A DNA stretch of 19,070 nt from an uncultured Clostridiaceae bacterium (GCA_905198755.1 CAJKDR010000010.1:1-19070), one strand, 5' to 3'; counted from the first letter of the stretch, positions 6,813-13,840 are shown. The notes: generated by a model not told the origin, from the letters alone. Translations and numbers: made by a program.

Positions 6813-9584
6813 CTACCCCCTTACATAAAGACCTTGATATCCAAGTCGTCTTAATTCTGAATTTAAATCTGGTATTATTTCTCTAACTAATGTCTTATTT
6901 CCAATTTTTAATTCATTTGTGATTTTAATATCTGCCACGCTATTATTAGATGTACTTGAATTATTATCAGCACTTGGATTGTATCTTTTAGGAACAACCG
7001 CTTCTCCTTCATGTAAATGATATAGTCCTTCTTTTGGAATATAGTTTGTTCCAGTTGCTAGTTTTGGAATAGAGATTTGACTCATTTTATTAATTCTAAA
7101 ACCAATATCTTTTCCTCCAAACAATGGAACCCAATCTGGAATATGAACTTTTAGATTGTTTAACACATCTATTACTCTATTCATTCCTCTTACAATTCCG
7201 TTTGCCATTCTTTCAATTCCACTTAAGATACTATTAATAACTTTTTTTATTGCTCCCCATATTCCATCCCAAATACTTTTAATTGTAGATTTAATACCGC
7301 TCATTATACTTTTTATTTTATTTTTCATTGTATCAAAAACAGCTACCACTTTATCTTTAACGTTTGTCGTTACTTTTATAATAGTCGTCTTTATTGAGTT
7401 CCATATTGTTGCAATAGAATTTTTTATAGCTGTGAATGCTATTGTTACTCCATTTTTTATTCCTTGCCACAGATTTGAGAAAAATCCCTTAATTTCTTCC
7501 CAATGTTGTTTTATTAATACCACTAGTGTTGCAATAACTGCTACTATTGCTGCTATGATTCCTGCCACTAACGCTGGTGCTCCTAATATAATAGCTCCAA
7601 TTGCAACTAATGCTATTCCAATAACCATTATTACTTCATTTAACCAACTAAATCCATTTTTCAGCATATCCACAAAACCAGTAATAGCGGCAACTGCTCC
7701 TATTACTATTGATATTATTCCACCTAGAGCTGGACCTATTTTTGAAATAATACTTATTATTGGGCTAAGTACCTTTTTTATCTCTGATATTGTTTTAATA
7801 AAAGAGGTTAATCCTGAAATTCCACTAAATGCTAAAGAAAGTGTTTTTATTGCTACTGCAATTCCTAAAATCACACCTGCTAATTCTGGGTGCTCTATAA
7901 AAAATTTAAATACGTCCACAAGTCCACTTATTATATTTAGTGCCATTGTTCCAATTGTTGAACCTATTTTAAATAAGGCATTCATTAAAGGTTGCCAATC
8001 TATTTGTGCTATCTTTTCTGATATCTCTCTAAATTTGTCAGAACAATTTTTTAACCATTCCTGAAATCCTGGACTTTGTACTACATTTCTTACTGCCGTT
8101 AATAGATTATTAAACGCATTTGCCAAATTTTGTACAATTGCATCTCCATTTCCATTATAATTCCAAGCATTTGAAAAGGCTTCTGCTATATTTCCTATAA
8201 TAACTAAAATTAATTCCAATGATGTATAAACTGTTCCATTAGTAATAATCTTTTCAAAACTTTCCCATACTGAACTTATTAAACCTGTTACTTGACTTGC
8301 TGTAGTTTTTATTTGTTTAACTAGATTTGGCCCATATTTGTTCCAACTTTCTACTAGCGGTTTAAAAAAGTCATATAATTTACTAGCAAATTCACCCATT
8401 TGTCCATCTACTTGTGATAAATCAATATTAGGTGTAGTAGTTCCTGCATTTTCTTTAATATTATGTATTTCATCTATATCAGCTAGTGATTGTGTTTCTT
8501 TTTTTGCTTTCTTAGCACTATTAGCCATTGCATTGTATGATTTAGCACTTGCTTTAGCAAATATGTTTACTCCTGTTAAAGCATATACAACAGATTGTAT
8601 TGCTTTCATTAATTTATATACTAAATTTACTACATATTGTATAACTGGTGCTAAAGCAGATCCCATAGCATATTTCATATATTCTATATTAGCATTTAAT
8701 TGTTTTGCTGCTGAATTTTGACTTGACAACCAAGTACTAGCACAATTACTTAATATACTATATACTCCTCTTAATGAAAATAGAGCCATAGCATATTTTA
8801 GTACATTTTTTAAGCCTCCACTTAGTCCTGTTCCCATATTTTTAATATGGTTTGTTACTTCTTGAGTGATTTTAGGAATTTGATTAAAAACTCTTTTTAG
8901 TCCTCCCGCATTACTTACTGCACCTTGTAATTTATTTTTAAATGTACTAAAAAAACTAGTCAATTTATTTTGACTAGTTCCTGTATTTCCAACTTCTTTT
9001 TTTAGTTGTGAAGCTTTAGTTTTTGCAGTGTCTAATTGTTTTGAATACATCTCTATTTCTGTATATAATTTATTAGCCTGATTATTCAAGGATGTAAATT
9101 CTTTGTTTGATGCTAAAGAATTATTAACTACTTTATCCATTGCTGGATTATTTTTAGATACTCCTTGTGGTATAACATCTTTTTTAGTATTAGCAACTAT
9201 ACTATCTATTTGCGGATTTATTATACTTAACTTCATTTGTCGAGCACTTATTTTTTTCTGCAAACTATCTATTTCTTTCTCAAGTTGCGTTATTTGTTGA
9301 CTTGCATTTTTATTATTTACTTTCAATTCTGTTTCGTTGTTTTCTGTGAATTTATTTAGATTGCTTATTCTATCTTTTACCGTTTGAACTGCTTTTGCTA
9401 TTTTACTTACAAATCCTTGCGTGTTTACTGCTTGCATTACTTTAGATGTTGCATTTACAGCTGATTGTATTTCTCCTTTTGAACTGTTAACTGCATTTTT
9501 TACATCTTTTAGCATTTTTGTTATTTGAGGTTTAACCTCTTCTATCTTAGCTTTTATAATAATTTCTAGTTCTTCTAAAGTCAT
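6813..9584 (-). CDS. Tape measure protein
   Basis: The longest gene, 923 aa, whose length sets the length of the tail. AAAGGAGGAAACA precedes the ATG at 9584. Residues about 1-215 are helical and coiled-coil (TMLKDVKNAVNSSKGEIQSA, LEKEIDSLQKKISARQMKL). The middle has several hydrophobic stretches (ILGIAVAIKTLSLAFSGI, ISIVIGAVAAITGF, and a long one with VIGIALVAIGAIILGAPALV), as is usual for tape measures that insert into the host membrane. A helical stretch, FDTMKNKIKSIMSGIKSTIK, follows. Near the C-terminus LYHLHEGEAVVPKRYNP is the familiar (L/H)xGExVVP motif seen in Firmicutes tape measures. There is no peptidoglycan hydrolase domain visible. A terminator-like inverted repeat lies within codons for residues about 202-211. 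Confidence 0.93.
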   Translation of the reverse strand: MTLEELEIIIKAKIEEVKPQITKMLKDVKNAVNSSKGEIQSAVNATSKVMQAVNTQGFVSKIAKAVQTVKDRISNLNKFTENNETELKVNNKNASQQITQLEKEIDSLQKKISARQMKLSIINPQIDSIVANTKKDVIPQGVSKNNPAMDKVVNNSLASNKEFTSLNNQANKLYTEIEMYSKQLDTAKTKASQLKKEVGNTGTSQNKLTSFFSTFKNKLQGAVSNAGGLKRVFNQIPKITQEVTNHIKNMGTGLSGGLKNVLKYAMALFSLRGVYSILSNCASTWLSSQNSAAKQLNANIEYMKYAMGSALAPVIQYVVNLVYKLMKAIQSVVYALTGVNIFAKASAKSYNAMANSAKKAKKETQSLADIDEIHNIKENAGTTTPNIDLSQVDGQMGEFASKLYDFFKPLVESWNKYGPNLVKQIKTTASQVTGLISSVWESFEKIITNGTVYTSLELILVIIGNIAEAFSNAWNYNGNGDAIVQNLANAFNNLLTAVRNVVQSPGFQEWLKNCSDKFREISEKIAQIDWQPLMNALFKIGSTIGTMALNIISGLVDVFKFFIEHPELAGVILGIAVAIKTLSLAFSGISGLTSFIKTISEIKKVLSPIISIISKIGPALGGIISIVIGAVAAITGFVDMLKNGFSWLNEVIMVIGIALVAIGAIILGAPALVAGIIAAIVAVIATLVVLIKQHWEEIKGFFSNLWQGIKNGVTIAFTAIKNSIATIWNSIKTTIIKVTTNVKDKVVAVFDTMKNKIKSIMSGIKSTIKSIWDGIWGAIKKVINSILSGIERMANGIVRGMNRVIDVLNNLKVHIPDWVPLFGGKDIGFRINKMSQISIPKLATGTNYIPKEGLYHLHEGEAVVPKRYNPSADNNSSTSNNSVADIKITNELKIGNKTLVREIIPDLNSELRRLGYQGLYVRG
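8954..8979 (-). repeat. Inverted repeat with U-tract inside the tape measure gene
   Basis: On the minus strand AACTAGTCAA, loop AATAAA, TTGACTAGTT, directly followed by five more T. A perfect ten-pair stem with a U-run inside coding sequence looks like an intragenic terminator, but the stem is AT-rich, and perfect ten-base inverted repeats are expected now and then by chance in DNA of this composition. Confidence 0.5.
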
Positions 9585-9601
9585 TGTTTCCTCCTTTCTT
9601 A

Positions 9602-9632
9602 CATAATAAAAACACCAGCATTACTGGTGTTT
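9602..9632 (-). terminator. Intrinsic terminator closing the cargo cassette
   Basis: On the minus strand AAACACCAG, loop TAATG, CTGGTGTTT (9610-9632) is followed by further T and ATTATG. It begins 12 bases after the PH-SHOCT stop codon and ends against the ribosome site of the tape measure gene. No promoter fits between it and that gene. Confidence 0.8.
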
Positions 9633-9644
9633 CATTTGTTGTTA

Positions 9645-10298
9645 TTATTTTACTTTTTCTAATAATTCCATTTTCTTTACATTGAATTCATATTCTGTTA
9701 ATATACCTTCGTCATATAAAGCTTTTAATCTTGCTATTTTATCAGACACATCTTTTTCTGTTGTTTGGTTTATATTTATACTTATATTTTTATGTTTTTC
9801 CATTCCTTCATTTATTACTTTTATTAATTTATTAACATCATTTTTATTAATTCCTAAAAGTTTTTCTGATGTAGAACTATCATTTATAATAATTCCATTT
9901 CTTGCAAGAGAGTTCGCTGAACTTATTGAACTTACTTTTTCTAATGGTATATTTTTATATTGTAAATCTACAATAAGAATCCTTTTATTAGTAACATATA
10001 TATAGCCTGCTGGCCCCGTATTTTTTAATACATTCTCAACCCTATTTAAATATCTAGTGAAATACACTATTTCTTCATCTTTTGTTAAATAATTAGACAA
10101 ATCACTTAACATTCTATATAATCGATATTTTTTTGGCATAACATTTTTTATTCTTGAATTTACTTCTTTTAACTTTATATCTATTTGCTTAATTTTAGTT
10201 TTCTCATTTATGCTTAATTCATCATACCATTTTTCATCTCTTTTTTTCTTTATGATTACAATTGCTACTATTATTACTATTATTACAAATAAAACCAT
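9645..10298 (-). CDS. Membrane-anchored PH-like and SHOCT domain protein (cargo)
   Basis: A 217-aa protein with three parts: an N-terminal membrane helix (residues 2-16, VLFVIIVIIVAIVII) followed by KKKR, so the rest faces the cytoplasm; a bacterial PH-like domain (about 70-166, with YIYVTNKRILIVD and NIPLEKVSSIS, the usual strands of YokE-type PH domains); and a C-terminal SHOCT motif (about 186-215, IARLKALYDEGILTEYEFNV). SHOCT modules are short oligomerisation or membrane-associated motifs. Nothing in it suggests a virion part. It follows the 97-aa gene by 56 bases with GAGGGG before the ATG and is closed by a terminator. A role in lysogen physiology or superinfection exclusion is possible but unproven. 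Confidence 0.75.
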   Translation of the reverse strand: MVLFVIIVIIVAIVIIKKKRDEKWYDELSINEKTKIKQIDIKLKEVNSRIKNVMPKKYRLYRMLSDLSNYLTKDEEIVYFTRYLNRVENVLKNTGPAGYIYVTNKRILIVDLQYKNIPLEKVSSISSANSLARNGIIINDSSTSEKLLGINKNDVNKLIKVINEGMEKHKNISININQTTEKDVSDKIARLKALYDEGILTEYEFNVKKMELLEKVK

Positions 10299-10354
10299 TT
10301 TTTTCCCCTCTTTAAAATTTCTTATCAGATTTTCTTTTTATTTTTCACTTAAGT

Positions 10355-10648
10355 TTACTTATAAATAATTAAAGTATGGAAACCTTCCATTTCTCCTGTT
10401 AATCCTTGATTTATAATAGAGTTCATTTTTATGTCTATTATTTCGTACCCATCGTTTTGCATATTAGAAACTATTTCATCTATTTGTGTTGTATACTTAT
10501 CTTCACACTCAAAAGTCTGATTAAGCCATTTGCTGAAACTATTTATCATTATCACATGTTTATTTCCATCTTTTGGCTTTAAATATTTTTTAGCTTTATC
10601 ATATACCGTTAAAGCATTTGTTTTTTGCATACTAGTAAAAAAACCCAT
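10355..10648 (-). CDS. Unknown 97-aa cargo protein
   Basis: A soluble 97-aa protein I do not recognise. It starts MGFFTSMQKTNALTVYDKAK; the first half is basic and mixed (KKYLKPKDGNKHVIMINSFS), then IDEIVSNMQNDGYEIIDIKM looks like a helix plus strand and the end EGFHTLIIYK is a final strand, so a small alpha/beta fold is likely. The DGYEIID...TLIIYK layout recalls DUF4177-type small proteins, but only loosely. AGGAGG lies six bases before the ATG at 10648. It is the first gene of a two-gene unit with its own promoter and terminator, and is not in any position expected for a tail component. Confidence 0.65.
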   Translation of the reverse strand: MGFFTSMQKTNALTVYDKAKKYLKPKDGNKHVIMINSFSKWLNQTFECEDKYTTQIDEIVSNMQNDGYEIIDIKMNSIINQGLTGEMEGFHTLIIYK

Positions 10649-10676
10649 AATATCCCTCCTAAGACAATATAAATGT

Positions 10677-10709
10677 ATTATATTACATTTTGTTGTTGTT
10701 ATTTGTCGA
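10677..10709 (-). promoter_or_regulatory. Sigma-A-type promoter of the cargo cassette, long spacer
   Basis: On the minus strand TCGACA (10709-10704, inside the second 0A box) stands 21 bases before a perfect TATAAT (10682-10677), with an overlapping alternative TGTAATAT giving an 18-base spacer. Transcription would start near 10670, about 20 bases before the ATG at 10648 and just ahead of AGGAGG. A 21-22 base spacer with 0A boxes over -35 is the arrangement known at the Spo0A-activated spoIIG and spoIIE promoters of Bacillus subtilis. Confidence 0.65.
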
Positions 10710-10720
10710 AACTTGTCGAA
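10703..10720 (-). promoter_or_regulatory. Two tandem Spo0A boxes (0A boxes)
   Basis: On the plus strand TTGTCGAA occurs at 10703-10710 and again at 10713-10720, a 10-bp period (one helical turn). Both match the known Spo0A recognition sequence TGTCGAA perfectly. They lie in an 80-base intergenic gap, overlapping the -35 position of the promoter for the 97-aa and PH-SHOCT genes. I saw no other perfect copy when scanning by eye; TGTCGAG inside the tape measure gene is a one-mismatch chance hit. Binding by Spo0A itself is inferred. Confidence 0.7.
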
Positions 10721-10728
10721 GAAATAAA

Positions 10729-11100
10729 TTATTTCATACTTCTAAATATTGCAATTTGTTCTTCAAGAGTTTGTTCTTTATTCTGTTCTTCTAATTCTTC
10801 TTTAAATAACTCTTTAAAACCTTCTATTAATCTTTCAACTTTTGGGTCTTTAAATAATAATGGATTTGCTTGTATTAGCTTGTCTGTCGTAGCTTCTTGT
10901 AAATTTATTTCCCTTTTAAAATCATCTACTATTTTTGCTAATTTAACTTGGCAATACTTCATTATGCTAGTATAACTACTATTCCAAAATTCTTTTGGTT
11001 TAATATCAAAATAATATGCTAATGGTTCTAATGCATATACTGATTCTTTTATTGTTTTACTTTTTTCTAGTTTTTTTGTTATTGCACTTAATCCTTCATT
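10729..11100 (-). CDS. Tail assembly chaperone, T domain made by -1 frameshift from G
   Basis: About 123 residues in the -1 frame relative to the G gene: NEGLSAITKKLEKSKTIKES, then ALEPLAYYFDIKPKEFWNSS and DDFKREINLQEATTDKLIQA. The FDIKPKEFW and DDFKREI motifs are typical of T domains in Firmicutes phages. No start codon with a ribosome site exists in this frame; the ATG at 10962 is internal and has none. The GT product would be 273 aa if slippage occurs at A-AAA-ATG (11097-11103). An alternative canonical heptamer T-TTT-TTC lies in the right phase at 11244-11250, and the -1 frame is open from there on. Confidence 0.75.
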   Translation of the reverse strand, partial: NEGLSAITKKLEKSKTIKESVYALEPLAYYFDIKPKEFWNSSYTSIMKYCQVKLAKIVDDFKREINLQEATTDKLIQANPLLFKDPKVERLIEGFKELFKEELEEQNKEQTLEEQIAIFRSMK

Positions 11101-11549
11101 TTTAATTTGTTCTCTGCTATTTCGTTTCTCGCTATCTCTGTTATTGCTTTTTCTATTGAAGGCTGTATCATATCGTTTAATTTCATCGTTGATAATGGAT
11201 CTAATATCTTTTGTTCCATATCTTTCTTTGTCATTTTTTTGTTGAAAAAACCCTCATTATTTATTACCTCAGCTAATTCTTTAAATATATCTGAATAGCT
11301 TTTATTGTTTTCTTTCTTATATTCATCTATAAAATCATATACTTCTGCTATATTATTAAATGCTTCATTTCCTTCTTTATCTTCCGCAAATACTAATAAT
11401 ATTTCTGCTAATGTTTTTATGTTTAATTTTGACATAGCATTAAAATATAATTCTTCAAAATTTTCTGTTCTTGTTTTGTCTTGTACTATTACTAGTTTTC
11501 TTGTACTAATAAATATTGTTATTTCTTTATCTTTTACTTTTAATATCAT
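11088..11549 (-). CDS. Tail assembly chaperone, G-type
   Basis: A 153-aa protein in the position of lambda gpG: after the tail tube and before the tape measure. G-type chaperones coat the tape measure and deliver tube subunits. It has an N-terminal strand region (MILKVKDKEITIFISTRKL) followed by a largely helical body (EELYFNAMSKLNIKTLAEIL, YDFIDEYKKENNK, IEKAITEIARNEIAENKLK). The stop at 11088 lies inside a region where the -1 frame is open and continues into the T domain. The start ATG 11549 has an AAAGAGG site. Identity is by gene order, architecture and the frameshift partner. Confidence 0.75.
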   Translation of the reverse strand: MILKVKDKEITIFISTRKLVIVQDKTRTENFEELYFNAMSKLNIKTLAEILLVFAEDKEGNEAFNNIAEVYDFIDEYKKENNKSYSDIFKELAEVINNEGFFNKKMTKKDMEQKILDPLSTMKLNDMIQPSIEKAITEIARNEIAENKLKMKD

Positions 11550-11568
11550 AAAAAAACCTCTTTCTTAT

Positions 11569-11595
11569 AAAAAAATTGGAGGCAGATAGCCTCCA
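11569..11595 (-). terminator. Intrinsic terminator after the major tail protein gene
   Basis: TGGAGGC, loop TATCT, GCCTCCA (11577-11595 on the minus strand) then ATTTTTTTATAAG. A perfect seven-pair GC-rich stem with seven U. The next gene's ribosome site (AAAGAGG) starts in the tail, leaving no room for a new promoter, so the downstream tail genes depend on readthrough. Confidence 0.85.
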
Positions 11596-11599
11596 TTTA

Positions 11600-12070
11600 T
11601 TAAAATTTAGTTGAATCTCCCTCTACTGGATATCCATCTGTTTCTACTAAAGCACTATTTCTAAATATTCTCATAGTGTCTTTTAAAAAGTCTCCATCTT
11701 CTACTTCATTTCCTGCTATATCTATTGTACCTTTTAATGAAAATGTTAATGGTTTTCCCTTTTCTGATGCAGTTGTTTCAGGACATTGGAAGAATAGATA
11801 TATTTCTGTATCTGCATCTGCCAATTCTTTTAATGATTTATGTTGTTCGTGTATGAAATACATTTCTACATCTGTTGTTTCTGCTTTTCTTTTTCCTGAT
11901 GCATTTCTTTCTTCATCTAACTCTAAAGAACTCCATGCTTGTCCTTCTTTTAGGCTTTTTAATTGTCCTATTTTAGTACAATAAGCTATATCTATTTTAT
12001 CTCCTGTTAATGTTGTTGCGTATGATACTTTCATTTTCATAGCAACTTGTGGTGATGTTGTTACTGCCAT
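11600..12070 (-). CDS. Major tail protein (tail tube)
   Basis: A 156-aa protein that should form the stacked hexameric rings of a non-contractile tail tube. It begins MAVTTSPQVAMKMKVSYA and has the alternating strand pattern of tube proteins: IAYCTKIGQLKSLKEG, then KAETTDVEMYFIHEQHKS, IYLFFQCPE, KPLTFSLKGTIDI. It lies directly before the tail chaperone pair, where the tube gene always sits. A GAAAGGAAATG-type site precedes the ATG at 12070. A strong terminator five bases after its stop suggests that it can be made in excess over the downstream tail genes. Confidence 0.8.
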   Translation of the reverse strand: MAVTTSPQVAMKMKVSYATTLTGDKIDIAYCTKIGQLKSLKEGQAWSSLELDEERNASGKRKAETTDVEMYFIHEQHKSLKELADADTEIYLFFQCPETTASEKGKPLTFSLKGTIDIAGNEVEDGDFLKDTMRIFRNSALVETDGYPVEGDSTKF

Positions 12071-12088
12071 TTTCTATCATTTCCTTTC

Positions 12089-12478
12089 TTATTTTATTTT
12101 ATTAAAAGAATCAGATATGCAATTATATCTGACTTCATATGTCGCTAATAATCTATATTTTTTTGTTACTGTATCTTTGATTATTTCGCTTGTATTTGTT
12201 CTTATTATATTTTTCTTTCTTAGCTGTTTATCTGTCTTACTTGACATATTCATACATTCTCTTTGTGAACCATTCCAATGTTGAATAGTACATTGGAATC
12301 TTAATTTTATTGGGTTTCCTTCATCATCTGTCTCTTCAACAGATTTTAATGGAGTATTTATTACTCTACAAGGAAATTTACTATCTGTTGAAGGATTATT
12401 TAATAATACTTCTTCTCCAATTTTTTCAAGTTCTTCACATACTAAATCAGAGAATTCTCTTTCGTCTATCTCTTTCAT
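12089..12478 (-). CDS. Tail terminator / tail completion protein
   Basis: The start is placed at the ATG at 12478 because AAAGGAG precedes it; an in-frame TTG two codons earlier is less likely. The protein has 129 aa with an N-terminal helix (MKEIDEREFSDLVCEELEKI) and a strand-rich middle (FPCRVINTPLKSVEE, LRFQCTIQHW, YRLLATYEVRYNC), consistent with the alpha/beta fold of tail terminators that cap the tail tube where it meets the head. Position between the gp10-like and tail tube genes supports this. The sequence motifs are weak, so the call rests mainly on order and size. Confidence 0.65.
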   Translation of the reverse strand: MKEIDEREFSDLVCEELEKIGEEVLLNNPSTDSKFPCRVINTPLKSVEETDDEGNPIKLRFQCTIQHWNGSQRECMNMSSKTDKQLRKKNIIRTNTSEIIKDTVTKKYRLLATYEVRYNCISDSFNKIK

Positions 12479-13017
12479 TTGCAAATCTCCTTTAACATTT
12501 CATCTAATTTTTTCTTTATTATTTCAACATTTTCATTCCTTGATTTAAATTCTGCATCTTCTAAAAAATGATTTCCTTTTGAACCAATGGCAACATAGAA
12601 TTGTTGATTGTTAATAGTTACAATAGGATAATTTAAACCTTTTTCTACTTTATTTACTGGAATATACCATTCCGTATACCCTGATTCTATAAAATGTTTT
12701 GTTTTTCCTATATGCTCTTGTTCAGCCCATTGGCCCGTACCAAAATATTCAAACCATAAATAAGATTGATTATTATCTGCCATAAACTTACTAGGGTCTG
12801 CATAAACTCTGCTTACAACTTCTTTGTTAGACATATTTACCATTTCACACAATATGCCTTCACTGTTTTTTCCTTTTTCTAATCTTATTGCATACCCCTG
12901 TATGTTTTTAGAAATTTCTTCAATACTTTCCTTTATTGTTTCTGGCAATCTCTTACAAAAATCATTTAATTTTTTATCAAGCTTGTCTAAACCTTTAATT
13001 TCAAACTCAATCTTCAT
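12475..13017 (-). CDS. HK97 gp10-like head-tail joining protein
   Basis: A 180-aa protein beginning MKIEFEIKGLDKLDKKLNDF, the usual opening of gp10-like proteins, which act at the head-tail interface or as a tail completion factor. The central part YLWFEYFGTGQWAEQ corresponds to the conserved E(Y/F)GTG-type motif, and the end KGNHFLEDAEFKSRNENVEI matches the conserved F-(hydrophobic)-x-A helix. It is a little longer than many family members because of an inserted stretch around residues 115-150. It overlaps its upstream neighbour, and its stop overlaps the next start as ATGA. Confidence 0.85.
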   Translation of the reverse strand: MKIEFEIKGLDKLDKKLNDFCKRLPETIKESIEEISKNIQGYAIRLEKGKNSEGILCEMVNMSNKEVVSRVYADPSKFMADNNQSYLWFEYFGTGQWAEQEHIGKTKHFIESGYTEWYIPVNKVEKGLNYPIVTINNQQFYVAIGSKGNHFLEDAEFKSRNENVEIIKKKLDEMLKEICK

Positions 13018-13339
13018 TATACGACTCCATTCTATAAATCATTGTATTGCCTATCTTTGTTTGGTCTATTACTCTATAATCTGGAATTATTTTGCTTTTA
13101 CCTCTAATATCTTTAACAGATATTCCATCTCCATTTTTTATGTCATATCTTCTATCGGCTCTACATTTTTGTATATCATAATTTGTTTCACCTGCTGAAT
13201 TTCTATCAAGTTCATTTATATCTTGTTGAATATTTAAATATGCAATTCCTTTATATTTCCATGTCTTTTCAGGTTCTCCATGTTCTTTAATCTCTTCACT
13301 CTCTGATATGTACACCTTTGTTAAATCTCTTAATAACAT
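13007..13339 (-). CDS. Head closure protein (head-tail joining)
   Basis: A 110-aa protein predicted to be mostly beta strand: KVYISESEEIKEHGEPEKTW, then KGIAYLNIQQDINELDRN, and YRVIDQTKIGNTMIYRMES at the end. The short beta-barrel plan, the length and the place between adaptor and gp10-like genes fit the stopper/head-closure family (SPP1 gp16, HK97 gp7-like). It seals the DNA-filled head and receives the tail. It overlaps the upstream gene by one base and the downstream gene by 11 bases. The RNSAGETNYD segment is the kind of loop that projects into the channel, though that is inferred. Confidence 0.7.
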   Translation of the reverse strand: MLLRDLTKVYISESEEIKEHGEPEKTWKYKGIAYLNIQQDINELDRNSAGETNYDIQKCRADRRYDIKNGDGISVKDIRGKSKIIPDYRVIDQTKIGNTMIYRMESYNED

Positions 13340-13653
13340 TATCTTATCCTCCTTAAACCAGTTTTTATAATGTCATTTTTCAATTTTTCTATGATATCAT
13401 CAAATGAAGTTGAAATAGAGCCTTCATTTCGACTTGTCAATCCTTCTGCTCCTCTTGAAAGGTATATGGATTTCACTGCTTTTTTTATATGTGGAAATAA
13501 CTTTTCATCATTTTTAGGTCTATTTGAAATATCAGAGGCAATAGAACTTACCTCTTCATATATATCTTTTAAAACATCGCTATCTCCTCTAAAATTAAGA
13601 GACAAATCATTTTCTATTCTATGTATATATTCCTTTTCTTCTATTTCGTTCAT
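13339..13653 (-). CDS. Head-tail connector adaptor, gp6-like
   Basis: A 104-aa helical protein with the motif AVKSIYLSRGAEGLTSRNEG, characteristic in my experience of adaptor proteins that bind below the portal (HK97 gp6/SPP1 gp15 family). It stands at the right place, after the capsid genes and before head closure. Its stop overlaps the next start as TAATG, implying coupled translation. The start ATG at 13653 is preceded by GAAAGGGTGG. There is no membrane segment. Family assignment is by pattern and gene order. Confidence 0.8.
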   Translation of the reverse strand: MNEIEEKEYIHRIENDLSLNFRGDSDVLKDIYEEVSSIASDISNRPKNDEKLFPHIKKAVKSIYLSRGAEGLTSRNEGSISTSFDDIIEKLKNDIIKTGLRRIR

Positions 13654-13670
13654 TCTATTGCCACCCTTTC

Positions 13671-13829
13671 TTATTCTTTTGGTAATAAAGCTATTAATTC
13701 TTCTTTTTTTGCTTTATCTTCAAAATCAATTCCATTTTCCTTTAGAATTTCTTTTATTTCTTTTACTGTTAACTCTTTTTTAGTTTCTTTTTCTGCTTTG
13801 TTTATTTTTAGTCCTATAAATGTTGACAT
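13671..13829 (-). CDS. HeH/LEM-like small protein after the capsid gene (52 aa)
   Basis: The ATG at 13829 follows AGGAGGTAAACAA. The protein starts MSTFIGLKINKAEKETKKEL and then reads TVKEIKEILKENGIDF followed by KAKKEELIALLPKE, the helix-extended loop-helix pattern typical of HeH/LEM or Rho-N-like modules. Such short proteins are regularly found between the major capsid and the head-tail adaptor genes of Firmicutes phages. Their role is not settled; some are thought to bind DNA or capsid. The gene is small but placed tightly between its neighbours in the same direction. Confidence 0.75.
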   Translation of the reverse strand: MSTFIGLKINKAEKETKKELTVKEIKEILKENGIDFEDKAKKEELIALLPKE

Positions 13830-13840
13830 TTGTTTACCTC

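Noticed and set aside
7156..8064. Long open frame on the plus strand (302 codons) opposite the tape measure gene
   Set aside because: It is a shadow of the hydrophobic, low-complexity tape measure codons, has no ribosome site, and its protein is a repetitive Ile/Phe/Pro-rich string with no domain.
9230..9255. A third possible Spo0A box, TGTCGAG, within the tape measure gene
   Set aside because: One mismatch, single copy, inside coding sequence with no promoter nearby.
10729..10962. T domain as an independent 77-aa gene starting at 10962
   Set aside because: No ribosome site precedes that ATG, and coherent T-domain protein continues upstream in the same frame, so a frameshift product is preferred.
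12272..12299. Perfect nine-base inverted repeat (ATTCCAATG / CATTGGAAT) in the tail terminator gene
   Set aside because: No U-tract, wholly within coding sequence, and a few such repeats are expected by chance at this base composition.
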